DNA from: an uncultured Acetatifactor sp.
GTDB taxonomy: Bacteria; Bacillota; Clostridia; Lachnospirales; Lachnospiraceae
Direction: 5' to 3'
Assembly (NCBI GenBank): GCA_947627115.1
Contig: CANQUQ010000001.1
Span: 124,001 to 188,000, forward strand
Length of the DNA stretch: 64,000 nt
The translations under genes and the position numbers were made by a program. The notes beneath the pieces are model-generated. The model did no database searches, had not been told where the DNA came from, and saw only the letters and a program-made list of their open reading frames with translations. The number at the start of each line of letters is the position of its first letter. Positions within the stretch are counted from its first letter, which is position 1. Positions 1 through 8,965 of this stretch are shown one piece after another.

Positions 1-141
1 ATAGCCCTATTTGTATTACTTGATGTATTATACATGAAGTGTTTCCACTTTGCAATACCCTAATTCCACAAAATCAATAAAAGTTGTAATATAGCGGGTC
101 AGATGGTAAAATGAGACAAACGGACATGACGGGAGGACGAC

Positions 142-1965
142 ATGCAGAGAGCGATCAAGGGAACTCACCCCACATATTCCTGGAAGCGGCTGATCTATAC
201 GGTCTGCTTTTTATTGTTCGGCATCATCAACCAGCGGTGCGAAAGCTGTACCGGCCTGGATGACTGGCTGTATTTTTTCCGGGACCTGACAGGCGCAGCT
301 ATGGCCGTTATCACTATGACCCATTTTCAGGCGGCCGACATCCGCAGGCATAAGCTTCCTTATCTCGTCTGGACCGGACTCTGCGCCGTGGGCATTCCGC
401 TGTCGCTCCTGTGGGGAAGGGCGAACCGCGAATTCTTTTACGATTGGATCGTCATCGTTCTGGATGTGGTCCTGTACGGATACGTTCTGATCTACACTTT
501 CATAAGCGCCGTTCTTAAAAAAAAGCTTCCGAGGATGAACCTCCGCTTTGTATTTCTCTGGCTGGCGATGATGCTGCTGATGATGCTGTCCGAGAGCACA
601 TACATCTGGCCGTTCTGCTATACTGTCATGTTCGGCTGTTTTTATCTGACAGATTTCAGCGCCAAGGAATGCGACGATCTGTTTCACGGAATGCTGGACG
701 GCATTATCCTGAGTTTTTTTCTTCTGCAGGGATGGAGTTTTTTGTTCCGCCCCTACGATACGGTACGGTATCACGGAGCATTCCAGAATTCCAACAGGAA
801 CGCGCTCTACTATCTGGAGGTGCTGGCCGCCGTGTTGGTCAAGCTCCTGTACGTGACCAGATCCGGCAAGGGCAGACTGATACGGCTGTATTACTGGCTG
901 GGCGCAGGCGTCGTGTTATCCTTTGAGCTGCTGACGATAGGGCGTGCCGGATGGGTCACGGCAATCCTTCTTCTGCTGCTGTTCCTGGGCCTTCTGAAAA
1001 AAATACGGCCCGGCTGGTGGCGGAACTGCGCCGTACTTATCGCATGTGTCATGCTGACATTTCCCCTGTGCTTCGGAGCGGCCAGATACTTTCCTGCAAT
1101 ATTTACGCATCCTATCTGGTTCTATGGAGAATGGAGCGAAGATAAAGTACTGTACGGGGATCCCTGGAATTCGGAAAAGTACATTGAATGGAATGAATAT
1201 TTTGAAGCTGCCTCCGGGCGGTTATACCGAAGCTTTGCCGACTTCTTCACACATTCTGATGCGCAAAAGAGCCCGGATGCGGCGGAAACCCCGGCGGCGG
1301 TGAGCCCGGTCCCAACGGAAGCACCGGCGAAAGAAAGCTCGGTCCCGACGGAAGCACCGGCGAAGGAAAGCCCGGTCCCGACGGAAGCACCGGCGAAGGA
1401 AAGCCCGGTCCCGACGGAAGCACCGGCGAAGGAAAGCCCGGCTCCGGCAAAGACGCCTGGGGCGGTAAGCCCAAATCCGACGGAAGCCCCCGTGGAGAAG
1501 ACCCCGGCGCAAAACGAAGTGCCGGAGGAGCTTCCTCCAAACAAAGTGCCCGTCCTGTCAGAGGAACAGGAGACGGATAATTCCATCCTCCTGCGGCGCA
1601 TTATCTACGGTTACTATTTCCGGCATCTGAACTTCCGCGGCCACCCGTATGAGGAGCAGGGCTTCCAGCTGACGCAGACCTACTGGATCACACACGCCCA
1701 CAATCTTTATCTGCAATACGGAACCGATTTCGGCATCCCGGTGATGCTCCTGCTGATCGCGCTGCTTCTCTGGGCCGTTCGTTCCCTTTGGAGACTGTCC
1801 TTCCGGCATGGCCGGGAGACGGCTGCCGCCGGCTTGATGTACGTGCTGATCCCCGCCGTCTTCGGACTGTTCGAATACTCCTGGGGCGTGGGCAGCCTGA
1901 GCATATTAATGCTCTTCGTGAGCTTCAGACAGATCATCTGCCCCGGCGAAGAACAGGATTCCTGA
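142..1965 (+). CDS. O-antigen ligase/polymerase-like membrane protein with repeat-rich outer loop
   Basis: This 607-residue protein has many hydrophobic segments in its first 330 residues and again near the C-terminus, the layout of Wzy/O-antigen-ligase-type enzymes that join lipid-linked glycans outside the cell. Between the two membrane blocks (about residues 330-540) lies a hydrophilic loop with four exact-register copies of an 11-residue Pro/Glu/Ala/Lys unit (VPTEAPAKESP) and degenerate copies after them. An H-A-H-N-L-Y-L-Q segment after the loop resembles the conserved outer-loop histidine region of the family. The ATG is preceded by GGGAGG. It stands alone, with a hairpin terminator downstream. 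The substrate is unknown; polymerase versus ligase cannot be decided. Confidence 0.7.
   Translation: MQRAIKGTHPTYSWKRLIYTVCFLLFGIINQRCESCTGLDDWLYFFRDLTGAAMAVITMTHFQAADIRRHKLPYLVWTGLCAVGIPLSLLWGRANREFFYDWIVIVLDVVLYGYVLIYTFISAVLKKKLPRMNLRFVFLWLAMMLLMMLSESTYIWPFCYTVMFGCFYLTDFSAKECDDLFHGMLDGIILSFFLLQGWSFLFRPYDTVRYHGAFQNSNRNALYYLEVLAAVLVKLLYVTRSGKGRLIRLYYWLGAGVVLSFELLTIGRAGWVTAILLLLLFLGLLKKIRPGWWRNCAVLIACVMLTFPLCFGAARYFPAIFTHPIWFYGEWSEDKVLYGDPWNSEKYIEWNEYFEAASGRLYRSFADFFTHSDAQKSPDAAETPAAVSPVPTEAPAKESSVPTEAPAKESPVPTEAPAKESPVPTEAPAKESPAPAKTPGAVSPNPTEAPVEKTPAQNEVPEELPPNKVPVLSEEQETDNSILLRRIIYGYYFRHLNFRGHPYEEQGFQLTQTYWITHAHNLYLQYGTDFGIPVMLLLIALLLWAVRSLWRLSFRHGRETAAAGLMYVLIPAVFGLFEYSWGVGSLSILMLFVSFRQIICPGEEQDS
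1309..1440 (+). repeat. 33-bp tandem repeat, four units, in-frame
   Basis: Four consecutive 33-bp units encode VPTEAPAKESS/P. The last three are nearly identical at the nucleotide level, which suggests recent slippage or recombination. Degenerate units continue to about 1515. The period is a multiple of three, so copy-number change would alter loop length without breaking the frame. Confidence 0.92.
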
Positions 1966-1980
1966 TATATTGGACAAAAT

Positions 1981-2026
1981 AAGACCTGCACTGCAATCGT
2001 CACCGACCGGTCTGCAGTGCAGGTCT
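1981..2026. terminator. Bidirectional hairpin terminator
   Basis: The arms AAGACCTGCACTGCA and TGCAGTGCAGGTCTT are perfectly complementary over 15 bp. The hairpin lies between the convergent polymerase-like gene and glnN. T-rich sequence follows on both strands (TCATATATT on plus, ATTTTG on minus), so it probably ends both transcripts. Confidence 0.85.
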
Positions 2027-2048
2027 TTCATATATTCCTATCCGCTCG

Positions 2049-4160
2049 TCACACTTCGAAGATCAGATCGCCGTAGGTAGGAATCGGCCATACCTTCTTG
2101 TCTACCAGCATCTCCAGCTCATCCACCGGTGCCCTCAGCGCTTCCATTGCGGCACGGACCTTATCCTTGTAGAAGAATGCCTGCTCCTTCTGATCCTGAA
2201 TGGCACTGCCCTCGGCCTCCGCCTTCTCCAGCTCCAGGAGAGCCTTCCGTGCCTCCGCCAGCTTAGCGGAAACCGCATTCAGCAGATCGGTCTGAACACT
2301 TGCGTCGGCGCCTGCCTCCTTCACGGCGAGCACCGTGTCCGCAAGGCTCCTGGTGTATCGGATCACTGCGGGAAGAATCTGCTTTTTCGCCATATCCAGC
2401 ATGGTAAGCGCTTCAATGTTGATGGTCTTGGCGTAGGTCTCATACAGGATCTCTTCTCTGGACTTCAGCTCCACCTCGGTGAAAATACCGAATTTTTCAA
2501 ACAGCTTGATGGCCTTTTCGGTGGTCAGGGTAGCCGACGCCTCCACCATGGATTTTATGTTGGGGAGTCCGCGTCTCTCTGCTTCCGCCACCCACTCGTC
2601 GGAATAACCGTCACCGTTGAAAATGATCCTCTGATGCTCCGTCATATACTTTTTGATCAGATCATGCACCGCAACGTCAAAGTTCTCTGCCTTCTCCAGT
2701 ATATCCGCAGCCTCGCAGAATGCCTCCGCCACGATCGCATTCAGGACCGTGTTCGGACTTGCGATGGAATCGGCGCTGCCCACCATACGGAACTCGAACT
2801 TGTTGCCGGTGAATGCGAAGGGCGATGTTCTGTTCCTGTCGGTGGCATCCTTATCCAGATCGGGCAGAGTGGAAACGCCCGTCAGAAGCTTTCCTCCCTG
2901 AATGGAGTGCTCGGCCTGGCCGGTCTCCACCAGCTGCTTCACCACATCCTCCAGCTGCTCTCCGAGGAACATGGAGATAATTGCGGGAGGTGCCTCGTTG
3001 GCGCCGAGTCTGTGGTCATTTCCCACGTCGGACGCGCTCTGGCGCAGCAGATCCGCATGAGTGTCCACAGCCTTCATGATGCAGGCCAGCACCAACAGGA
3101 ACTGGACGTTCTCGTTGGGAGTGTCGCCGGGATCCAGCAGATTGACACCGTCGTCGGTTCCCAGAGACCAGTTGTTATGCTTGCCGGAGCCGTTCACTCC
3201 CGCGAAGGGCTTTTCATGAAGCAGGCAGGTCAGTCCATGGCGTCCTGCCACCTTCTTCATGGTCTCCATTACCAGTTGGTTGTGATCCACGGCAATGTTG
3301 GCCGTCTCATAGATGGGCGCCAGCTCATGCTGTGCCGGAGCCACCTCATTGTGCTGAGTCTTGGCCGTCACGCCCAGCTTCCAAAGCTCTATATTTAGAT
3401 CCTTCATGTATGCGCCGATTCTCTCGCGGATAGTACCGAAATAATGATCTTCCAGCTCCTGTCCTTTGGGGGCCGGTGCTCCGAACAGGGTGCGTCCCGC
3501 AAAGATCAGATCCTCGCGCTTTAAGTATTTTTCTCTGTCCACCAGGAAATACTCCTGCTCCGGGCCCACGCTGGCCACCACCTTGGTGGCTTCCGTATTG
3601 CCGAACAGGCGGACGATCCTCAGCGCCTGCTCGCTGACCGCTTCCATGGAACGCAGCAGCGGGGTCTTCTTATCCAGTGCCTCACCTGTATAAGAGCAGA
3701 ATGCGGTGGGAACGCACAGGATCACTCCCGTGGCATCTTCCTTCAGAAAAGCCGGCGAGGTGATATCCCATGCGGTATATCCTCTGGCCTCAAAGGTAGC
3801 ACGCAGTCCGCCCGAAGGGAAAGAGGACGCATCCGGCTCGCCCTTGATCAGCTCCTTGCCGGAAAATTCCATGAGCATTTTTCCCTCGGAATCGGGATGC
3901 GTCACAAATGAGTCGTGTTTCTCGGCTGTGATGCCGGTGAGGGGCTGGAACCAGTGAGTATAATGGGTGGCTCCGTTCTCTACCGCCCAGTCCTTCATGG
4001 CTTTTGCGACCACATCTGCAGCGGCGAGAGACAGCTCTCCGCCCTGCTCCATGACTTTTTTCACCTCTTTGTACACATTCCTGGGCAGTCTCTCCTTCAT
4101 TTTCCCAAGAGTGAATACCTTGCTGGCAAAGATCTCTTCCACGTTCAATACTTCGCTCAT
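2049..4160 (-). CDS. glnN: Type III glutamine synthetase
   Basis: At 703 residues this matches GSIII (GlnN), the long glutamine synthetase of Clostridia, Bacteroides and cyanobacteria, which makes glutamine from glutamate, ammonia and ATP. Recognisable stretches include the [11 protein letters not shown] and HDSF region near the N-terminus, GPEQEYFL, the [12 protein letters not shown] segment and a [12 protein letters not shown] catalytic block. The ORF track begins 30 codons earlier; I chose the ATG at 4160 because AGGAAAGG sits just upstream and MSEVLN begins the conserved protein. The gene is monocistronic, with its own promoter and a terminator-like hairpin in its leader. With the Amt-PII fusion at 43.8 kb it forms the ammonium-assimilation set of the window. 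Confidence 0.96.
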   Translation of the reverse strand: MSEVLNVEEIFASKVFTLGKMKERLPRNVYKEVKKVMEQGGELSLAAADVVAKAMKDWAVENGATHYTHWFQPLTGITAEKHDSFVTHPDSEGKMLMEFSGKELIKGEPDASSFPSGGLRATFEARGYTAWDITSPAFLKEDATGVILCVPTAFCSYTGEALDKKTPLLRSMEAVSEQALRIVRLFGNTEATKVVASVGPEQEYFLVDREKYLKREDLIFAGRTLFGAPAPKGQELEDHYFGTIRERIGAYMKDLNIELWKLGVTAKTQHNEVAPAQHELAPIYETANIAVDHNQLVMETMKKVAGRHGLTCLLHEKPFAGVNGSGKHNNWSLGTDDGVNLLDPGDTPNENVQFLLVLACIMKAVDTHADLLRQSASDVGNDHRLGANEAPPAIISMFLGEQLEDVVKQLVETGQAEHSIQGGKLLTGVSTLPDLDKDATDRNRTSPFAFTGNKFEFRMVGSADSIASPNTVLNAIVAEAFCEAADILEKAENFDVAVHDLIKKYMTEHQRIIFNGDGYSDEWVAEAERRGLPNIKSMVEASATLTTEKAIKLFEKFGIFTEVELKSREEILYETYAKTINIEALTMLDMAKKQILPAVIRYTRSLADTVLAVKEAGADASVQTDLLNAVSAKLAEARKALLELEKAEAEGSAIQDQKEQAFFYKDKVRAAMEALRAPVDELEMLVDKKVWPIPTYGDLIFEV

Positions 4161-4244
4161 TTTCTCTCTTCCTTTCCTGTTATGTACCATGAATTGCCTC
4201 TGCATGGCCGGACGACCGCCGGATGTTCCGCCTGATATCCGCAT

Positions 4245-4292
4245 CTGCAAAAAAAGAGTCCCAAAGTAAACCCGTTACTGTGGAACCTCCTC
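4245..4292 (-). terminator. Terminator-like hairpin inside the glnN leader
   Basis: Read on the minus strand, GAGGTTCCACAGTAA pairs imperfectly with TTACTTTGGGACTC (one bulge, one mismatch, inner stem AGTAA/TTACT) and is followed directly by seven T. It lies between the predicted glnN promoter and the glnN start, about 90 nt before the ATG. This is an attenuator-like arrangement; the controlling signal is unknown. Confidence 0.55.
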
Positions 4293-4353
4293 GTTCAAAT
4301 CATACCCTTATGCAGAAACACGGATGTCAGCCATCCAACGCTTCGTTTTCTAT

Positions 4354-4382
4354 AACATAACCCACTTTTTTTGAAAATGCAA
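4354..4382 (-). promoter_or_regulatory. Predicted sigma-70-type promoter of glnN
   Basis: TTGCAT and TATGTT are separated by 17 bp on the minus strand, about 190 nt upstream of the glnN start. The remainder of the 324-bp gap (4161-4484) holds the leader hairpins and an AT-rich inverted repeat near 4409-4433, and no gene that I can see. Confidence 0.5.
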
Positions 4383-4484
4383 TACCCAAAATCATTTTTC
4401 TCATTTTCGGCAAAAAAACATGCTATTTTTGCCCGTCCACTGGACATTTTGACGGAAAGCAGAAAAAATGCGGCCTGGGTCCCC

Positions 4485-6191
4485 TCAGATGTCCTCCCGC
4501 CGGTAGAACCGCCAATAACGGCCGTCCACGTAAGTACTGGGCTGAAATTCCTCCTGAATCCACTGATAGATCCAGCTCTCTTCGCTGATCCGCAGCTGTC
4601 CGTACCAACAGCTGACCGCTATCACATTGGGATATTTCTCCGGATTCTGATCCCAGTATTTCAAAAGCATCTCATCGTAGGTGGCCGTGCAGATCGTGGA
4701 ATGTACGCTGATGTCCACATCCTCGTACATGTATCCCAAGGTATTGATATTGTCTGCGACCATCAGAAGACGGTCCCCCTGACGGACATATTTCTTCCAG
4801 TCTTCCATGTTGCAATTGATCTCATACGCCCCCATATAGCGCGTTACCATCCCCACCGCGGGTCCCGATCTGACAATTCCCCGCAGGTCGAAGATATTTG
4901 TGGGCTCGCCGTCTATTGTCTTCGCGATCAGCCCGCGGTGCGCAATGATCATGGCACAGAACATCACCGCAATGCTCATCGCCCTGTCCTTCCGCAGCCA
5001 TCTGCAGATCGGCAGGAAAGAGACCATCACCGCCAGGACAAGGTACGCGACCACCGAGACGATATCCAGATTCGTCAGCACCAGCGTGGCGAGAAAGGAA
5101 CCTGCCGACAGCAGCATACCGACCGTGTATATGCGCTTTTCGTCAGGCTCACAGTGCTTCAGGCCCATTCGCCCCAGAAGGATCACCGCGAGAAATGCCG
5201 TAATGTATGAAAATCTGTCCCGATATATAAAGATCCGGACTACCTCCGACACGAAAAGCAGCAGAAAGAAAACGGCCAGGATATTGTTCCACATCAGCTC
5301 TCTTGTACAGGGCACTTTTCTTTTATTCCGCCAGATCCGCAGGACGGCTTCCGCCAGCAGGGCCGCGGCCAGGCATCCCAACAGCCATATGACGCCCCCT
5401 GCAAGATATTTATAATAGTCTCCCGTCCACATTGCGGATTCCCCGTGGGTCTTATCCGCATTGACGATATTCAGCAGATTGGCGGCGAATTCGTTCACTC
5501 CTATTCTGCTTACGAAGAACAGGAGGTAGCAGACGCCCTGCAGAAAGCAGCAGCCGGTGAACAGAGCGGCATTATAAAATTTTCTTTCGGAATACATACA
5601 AATGAGAACGACCGCAAAAATATATACCAGCAGGCAGGAGGGATAAGACAATATCTGCAGGCATAGACAGACACTGCCCATGATGAGCCATCTCCTGTGC
5701 TTTTGATCCTCAAAGAATTTTATCAGAAAAAGGAAGAGCAAGACCGAAAAACCGATCTGCATATTGGAAAATTCCGGAAAGACAATGGCCTTGGGGCGGT
5801 AAGCAAAGAAAAAAATGCTCATGCAGGCCGCAGTAAAGGGCTGGATCCGTCTTGAGAGGACCCTGTATGTCAGGATACCGACGGCTCCCTGCAGCAATAC
5901 GCCCATACTGTGCAGATATACCACGATGCCGGTCCAGGTCCCGAACAGAGAGTGGTAGATCCACATCAGAAAAGTGGTCAGGAACGCAGAGGTCTGGTGG
6001 GGCTCCCACATCTGCGTGAACATACGGTCGCCCTGAAGCATTCTGTAGGATGTGACCAGGGCATATTCAATGTCTATGTCGTAATCCGAAAGAATACTTT
6101 TTAAATTGGCCAGGATTGCCCCTGCCAACAGAATGTACAGGCACCGGCGCATATTCCGTTTTTCCGACTGCATATTCATTGTTCCTTCCAT
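4485..6191 (-). CDS. Polytopic membrane protein, GT-C glycosyltransferase-like
   Basis: About 568 residues, with a first membrane helix followed by an acidic outer loop (DYDIDIEYALVTSYRML...WEPHQTS), then roughly ten more hydrophobic helices and a soluble outer C-terminal domain of about 120 residues. A short acidic first loop followed by many helices is typical of GT-C/PMT-type enzymes that use polyprenyl-phosphate sugars; I infer that class only from topology. The start is uncertain: ATG at 6191 has AAGGGG ten bases upstream, but 6179 and 6173 are also possible. It lies 16 nt behind trhP and is probably read through from that operon. The donor and acceptor cannot be predicted. Confidence 0.55.
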   Translation of the reverse strand: MEGTMNMQSEKRNMRRCLYILLAGAILANLKSILSDYDIDIEYALVTSYRMLQGDRMFTQMWEPHQTSAFLTTFLMWIYHSLFGTWTGIVVYLHSMGVLLQGAVGILTYRVLSRRIQPFTAACMSIFFFAYRPKAIVFPEFSNMQIGFSVLLFLFLIKFFEDQKHRRWLIMGSVCLCLQILSYPSCLLVYIFAVVLICMYSERKFYNAALFTGCCFLQGVCYLLFFVSRIGVNEFAANLLNIVNADKTHGESAMWTGDYYKYLAGGVIWLLGCLAAALLAEAVLRIWRNKRKVPCTRELMWNNILAVFFLLLFVSEVVRIFIYRDRFSYITAFLAVILLGRMGLKHCEPDEKRIYTVGMLLSAGSFLATLVLTNLDIVSVVAYLVLAVMVSFLPICRWLRKDRAMSIAVMFCAMIIAHRGLIAKTIDGEPTNIFDLRGIVRSGPAVGMVTRYMGAYEINCNMEDWKKYVRQGDRLLMVADNINTLGYMYEDVDISVHSTICTATYDEMLLKYWDQNPEKYPNVIAVSCWYGQLRISEESWIYQWIQEEFQPSTYVDGRYWRFYRREDI

Positions 6192-6207
6192 TGTCGCAAT
6201 TCCCCTT

Positions 6208-7476
6208 CTAAACAGGATCATCCGCCGGCTTCCGCATCCGCAGCAGCTCGTACCTCCCGGCGGGCGCCGAGAGCTCCAGCCACAGCGTCTGCTTCGCGTG
6301 AGGGCAGCTCTCCACAGGCGTTCCGTCGTTATCGTACATGGCCAGCACTCTCACCGGCTCGTCGTCGCCGTTGGGACGCATGATCTCAACGGTGTCTCCC
6401 ACAAAGAATTTATTGCGCTGCGTGATGCGCACCCTGCCGTCCCGGACCTCCTCCACGATGCCCAAATAGATATACTCATTCACATACGTACTGCTGTCAT
6501 AGATCTGAGCATCCGCGTCAGGTCTTCCAAAGTAAAAGCCGGTGGTATAGCGGCGGTTGGTACACTGTGAGACCTCTTTGACATACCGGTCCCTGTTTGC
6601 GCGGTAAAGCTCTTCCGACATCAGACAATCGTCGATGGCCCTCCGGTAGGCGCGAGCGATCACGGCGACATAGAGCGCGTTCTTCATGCGCCCCTCCACC
6701 TTCAGGCTGTCGATCCCCGCCTCCAGAAGCTCCGGCACATGCTCTACCATGCACAGGTCCTTTGAGTTGAACAGAAATGTCCCGCGCCCGTTCTCCGTCA
6801 CCGGCATGTATTCTCCGGGCCGCGTCTCCTCCACAAGGGCGTACCTCCACCTGCACGGATGTGTGCAGGCACCGCGGTTCGCGTCCCGCCCGGTAAAATA
6901 ATTGCTCAGCAGACAGCGCCCGGAGTAGGAAATGCACATGGCGCCATGTACAAAGCTCTCTATTTCCATCTCCGGCGGTATATGCTGCCTGATGGTCCGC
7001 AGCTCGCTCAGAGAAAGCTCTCTGGCGGAGACGACACGTTTTGCGCCCAGCCTCCACCAGAAAAGATATGTCTCATAGTTCGTATTGTTGGCCTGCGTGG
7101 AAATATGGATCTCCGCCTCCGGCCATATCCGCTTTGCCACAGCGAACATTCCCGGATCGGAGACGATCAGCGCATCGCAATGCTGGGGCTGCATATCGCG
7201 AAGCCGGGCAAAATATTCGGCGGCGCTCTCAAGATCCCCGTTATGGGCAAATATGTTGGCGGTGACATAGACCCGGACTCCGTGAGAGTGGGCAAATACA
7301 ATTCCCTCCGCCATCTCCTCCAGGGAAAAATTTTTCGCCATGGCCCGGAGTCCGAAGACATCCCCGCCGATGTAGACCGCATCTGCTCCGAATATCACGG
7401 CCGTCTTCAGCACTTCGAGACTGCCGGCCGGCATGAGGAGTTCCGGCCTCCCTTGTCCTCTGGTCTTATCGTTCAT
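6208..7476 (-). CDS. trhP: Peptidase-U32-family tRNA hydroxylation protein
   Basis: 422 residues of the U32 'peptidase' family, now known (TrhP/YrrN-YrrO, RlhA) to hydroxylate RNA using prephenate rather than to cleave peptides. The N-terminal half starts with ELLMPAGSLEVLKTAV and the GADAVYIGG motif. The middle carries the family signature with its clustered cysteines (GAMCISYSGRCLLSNYF, GACTHPCRW). The C-terminal beta domain ends at DDPV. It sits 33 nt behind trmR, as in Bacillus subtilis yrrM-yrrN-yrrO. TrhP would make 5-hydroxyuridine-34 in tRNA and TrmR would methylate it to 5-methoxyuridine. Only one U32 gene is seen here, where Bacillus has two. Confidence 0.88.
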   Translation of the reverse strand: MNDKTRGQGRPELLMPAGSLEVLKTAVIFGADAVYIGGDVFGLRAMAKNFSLEEMAEGIVFAHSHGVRVYVTANIFAHNGDLESAAEYFARLRDMQPQHCDALIVSDPGMFAVAKRIWPEAEIHISTQANNTNYETYLFWWRLGAKRVVSARELSLSELRTIRQHIPPEMEIESFVHGAMCISYSGRCLLSNYFTGRDANRGACTHPCRWRYALVEETRPGEYMPVTENGRGTFLFNSKDLCMVEHVPELLEAGIDSLKVEGRMKNALYVAVIARAYRRAIDDCLMSEELYRANRDRYVKEVSQCTNRRYTTGFYFGRPDADAQIYDSSTYVNEYIYLGIVEEVRDGRVRITQRNKFFVGDTVEIMRPNGDDEPVRVLAMYDNDGTPVESCPHAKQTLWLELSAPAGRYELLRMRKPADDPV

Positions 7477-7509
7477 GCTCTGTCATCTCCTCTTTCCCTG
7501 TTCCGCCTG

Positions 7510-8160
7510 TCATCGGGGCGGGCATTTTGTGGTCAGCGCCACCCCGTCCCCCACAGGGAGGATCACGGTCTCCAGGCCCGGAGCATGCTTCAGCTCATAC
7601 AAGTAATCGCGCATACGGGCATGAATCGTACGATTCCGGCGGGTCACCGCAAAGCGCGACTCTATGATATCCCCGTCCTGCAGTACATTGTCGGACACGA
7701 GGATTCCGCCCGGAGCCAGCAGACGCACTGTCTCCGGCAAAAAATGAATATACTGCCCCTTGGCCGCATCCATGAAAATCATATCGTAAGGTCCTTCCAG
7801 CTCCTTCAGAAGTTCGGCGGCATCCCCCTCCAACAGAGTGATTCTGTCCTCTCTTCCGCTGCGCCGGAAATTTTCTCTTGCCTTCAGGATCCTTTTTTCA
7901 TACTTCTCCACGGTCGTGACATGGCAGTCCTCAGGTCCATACTCGCTCAGCAGCAACGCAGAAAAGCCGATAGCAGTCCCGATCTCCAGGATGTTCTTCG
8001 GCTTTGAGAAGGCCAACAGAAATTTCAACAGGCTCTGCACGGATCTTCTTATCACGGGGACCTGTGTTTCCGCGGCATATTTTTCTATTTCATCCAGAAG
8101 GGGAGTGTTCCCCCTGTCAAGAGAGTCGATAAAGGCGCACATTCTCTCATTTACGACCAT
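7510..8160 (-). CDS. trmR: tRNA 5-hydroxyuridine methyltransferase
   Basis: 216 residues with the class I SAM-methyltransferase core: ILEIGTAIGFSALLL (motif I), a VTTVEKYEK acidic loop, EGDAAELL and DMIFMDAAKGQY, close to the caffeoyl-CoA/catechol O-methyltransferase family that includes YrrM/TrmR. TrmR methylates 5-hydroxyuridine at tRNA position 34. The placement between the mltG-like gene and trhP matches the Bacillus subtilis yrrL-yrrM-yrrN order, which supports TrmR over a generic small-molecule O-methyltransferase. Confidence 0.88.
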   Translation of the reverse strand: MVVNERMCAFIDSLDRGNTPLLDEIEKYAAETQVPVIRRSVQSLLKFLLAFSKPKNILEIGTAIGFSALLLSEYGPEDCHVTTVEKYEKRILKARENFRRSGREDRITLLEGDAAELLKELEGPYDMIFMDAAKGQYIHFLPETVRLLAPGGILVSDNVLQDGDIIESRFAVTRRNRTIHARMRDYLYELKHAPGLETVILPVGDGVALTTKCPPR

Positions 8161-8192
8161 CCGATCATCACGCCCCTTCCGCAGCTTTCCCG

Positions 8193-8594
8193 CTATTCTT
8201 CTTCTTCGGAATCTTCTTCCTTTTCAATGACCATGGCCTGCATCATCTCCTCTGCCGTCATGGAGGTGCTCAGGTCAAAGACTCCGGGGCCCACCTCATC
8301 CTTGTACTCAGACAGATAATACTGAAGCGTAAAAAGTCTTGCGTCTCTCACCAGACCTCTGCTCTCCAGAATTTTACCAAGATCGGAGGGCGACATATCC
8401 TCCGTAACGGCGACCGTGACCGTCCTGCCCTCTCCCGCAGAGACGGCGGGCTCCGTAAAAATACGGTATCCGTAATCATAGCAAAGCAGGACGCCGCGGT
8501 AGATCACATATACCACCAGCACCGTGACGATGACCCTGCATATGGCGCCCAACACGGCGCCTACCACGTTCTTTGTATTCATAAGCATTCCCAT
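8193..8594 (-). CDS. Short MltG/YceG-like membrane protein without catalytic domain
   Basis: About 133 residues: one membrane helix (around residues 10-30), then a small domain with a TVAVTEDMSPSDLGKILESRGLV segment that matches the LysM-like N-terminal part of the MltG endolytic transglycosylase, and a very acidic tail. Full MltG has about 330-400 residues with a catalytic Glu in a following YceG domain; here the ORF stops first. The gene occupies the mltG slot (yrrL) of the Bacillus operon, so it looks like a lineage-specific shortened form. The start is uncertain (ATG 8594, 8588 or 8582, or TTG 8615; no strong ribosome site). Confidence 0.65.
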   Translation of the reverse strand: MGMLMNTKNVVGAVLGAICRVIVTVLVVYVIYRGVLLCYDYGYRIFTEPAVSAGEGRTVTVAVTEDMSPSDLGKILESRGLVRDARLFTLQYYLSEYKDEVGPGVFDLSTSMTAEEMMQAMVIEKEEDSEEEE

Positions 8595-8635
8595 CCGCGC
8601 TGTCACGCGCTCCAAAATCAGTTTTCGGCCGGTAT

Positions 8636-8956
8636 CTATTCAAAATTCAATCCGGCGGTAATGCGTGCGTTGATCCTCTGCATCATCCTGCAGAGACCCA
8701 GCTCTGCCGCCAGAAAATCCGCCACCAGAGGATTGGCCCTGAATCCCTCATATTCCTTCTCAAACCGGTCCAGCTTGCCAAAATCGTTGTCCGCATTTGA
8801 CTGAAATTCAAAATTGCGCTTTCTGTATTCGTCGATCTGAGCCTTCAACTCCGGCTGCTTTTTTACCTTGGCCAGCTCACGCGCATAATTTTCATAGACT
8901 TCCGTTTTTAAGATGGCCGCAATAAATTCATCTGTGGCATTGTCGATGTTGTTCAT
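8636..8956 (-). CDS. ylbF: YlbF/YmcA-family protein
   Basis: 106 residues, helical and rich in charged residues, without membrane segments. It matches the Com_YlbF (DUF964) family through its FIAAILKTEVYENYARELAK beginning and a C-terminal LCRMMQRINARI helix. In Bacillus, YlbF, YmcA and YaaT form the Y-complex that steers RNase Y processing. Here the gene begins 9 nt after the RNase J gene, which suggests a link with mRNA decay, though with a different nuclease; this is inference from context. Confidence 0.85.
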   Translation of the reverse strand: MNNIDNATDEFIAAILKTEVYENYARELAKVKKQPELKAQIDEYRKRNFEFQSNADNDFGKLDRFEKEYEGFRANPLVADFLAAELGLCRMMQRINARITAGLNFE

Positions 8957-8965
8957 GATTTCTCG

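Noticed and set aside
1309-1440. Regular 33-bp repeats as a CRISPR array
   Set aside because: There are no spacers; the units adjoin directly and code in frame.
4245-4340. ANTAR dual-hairpin target in the glnN leader
   Set aside because: Hairpins exist (for example GGATG-GCTGA-CATCC), but the hexaloop with A1 and G4 was not found.
6859-8007. 382-codon plus-strand ORF
   Set aside because: It is a shadow of trhP and trmR on the other strand.
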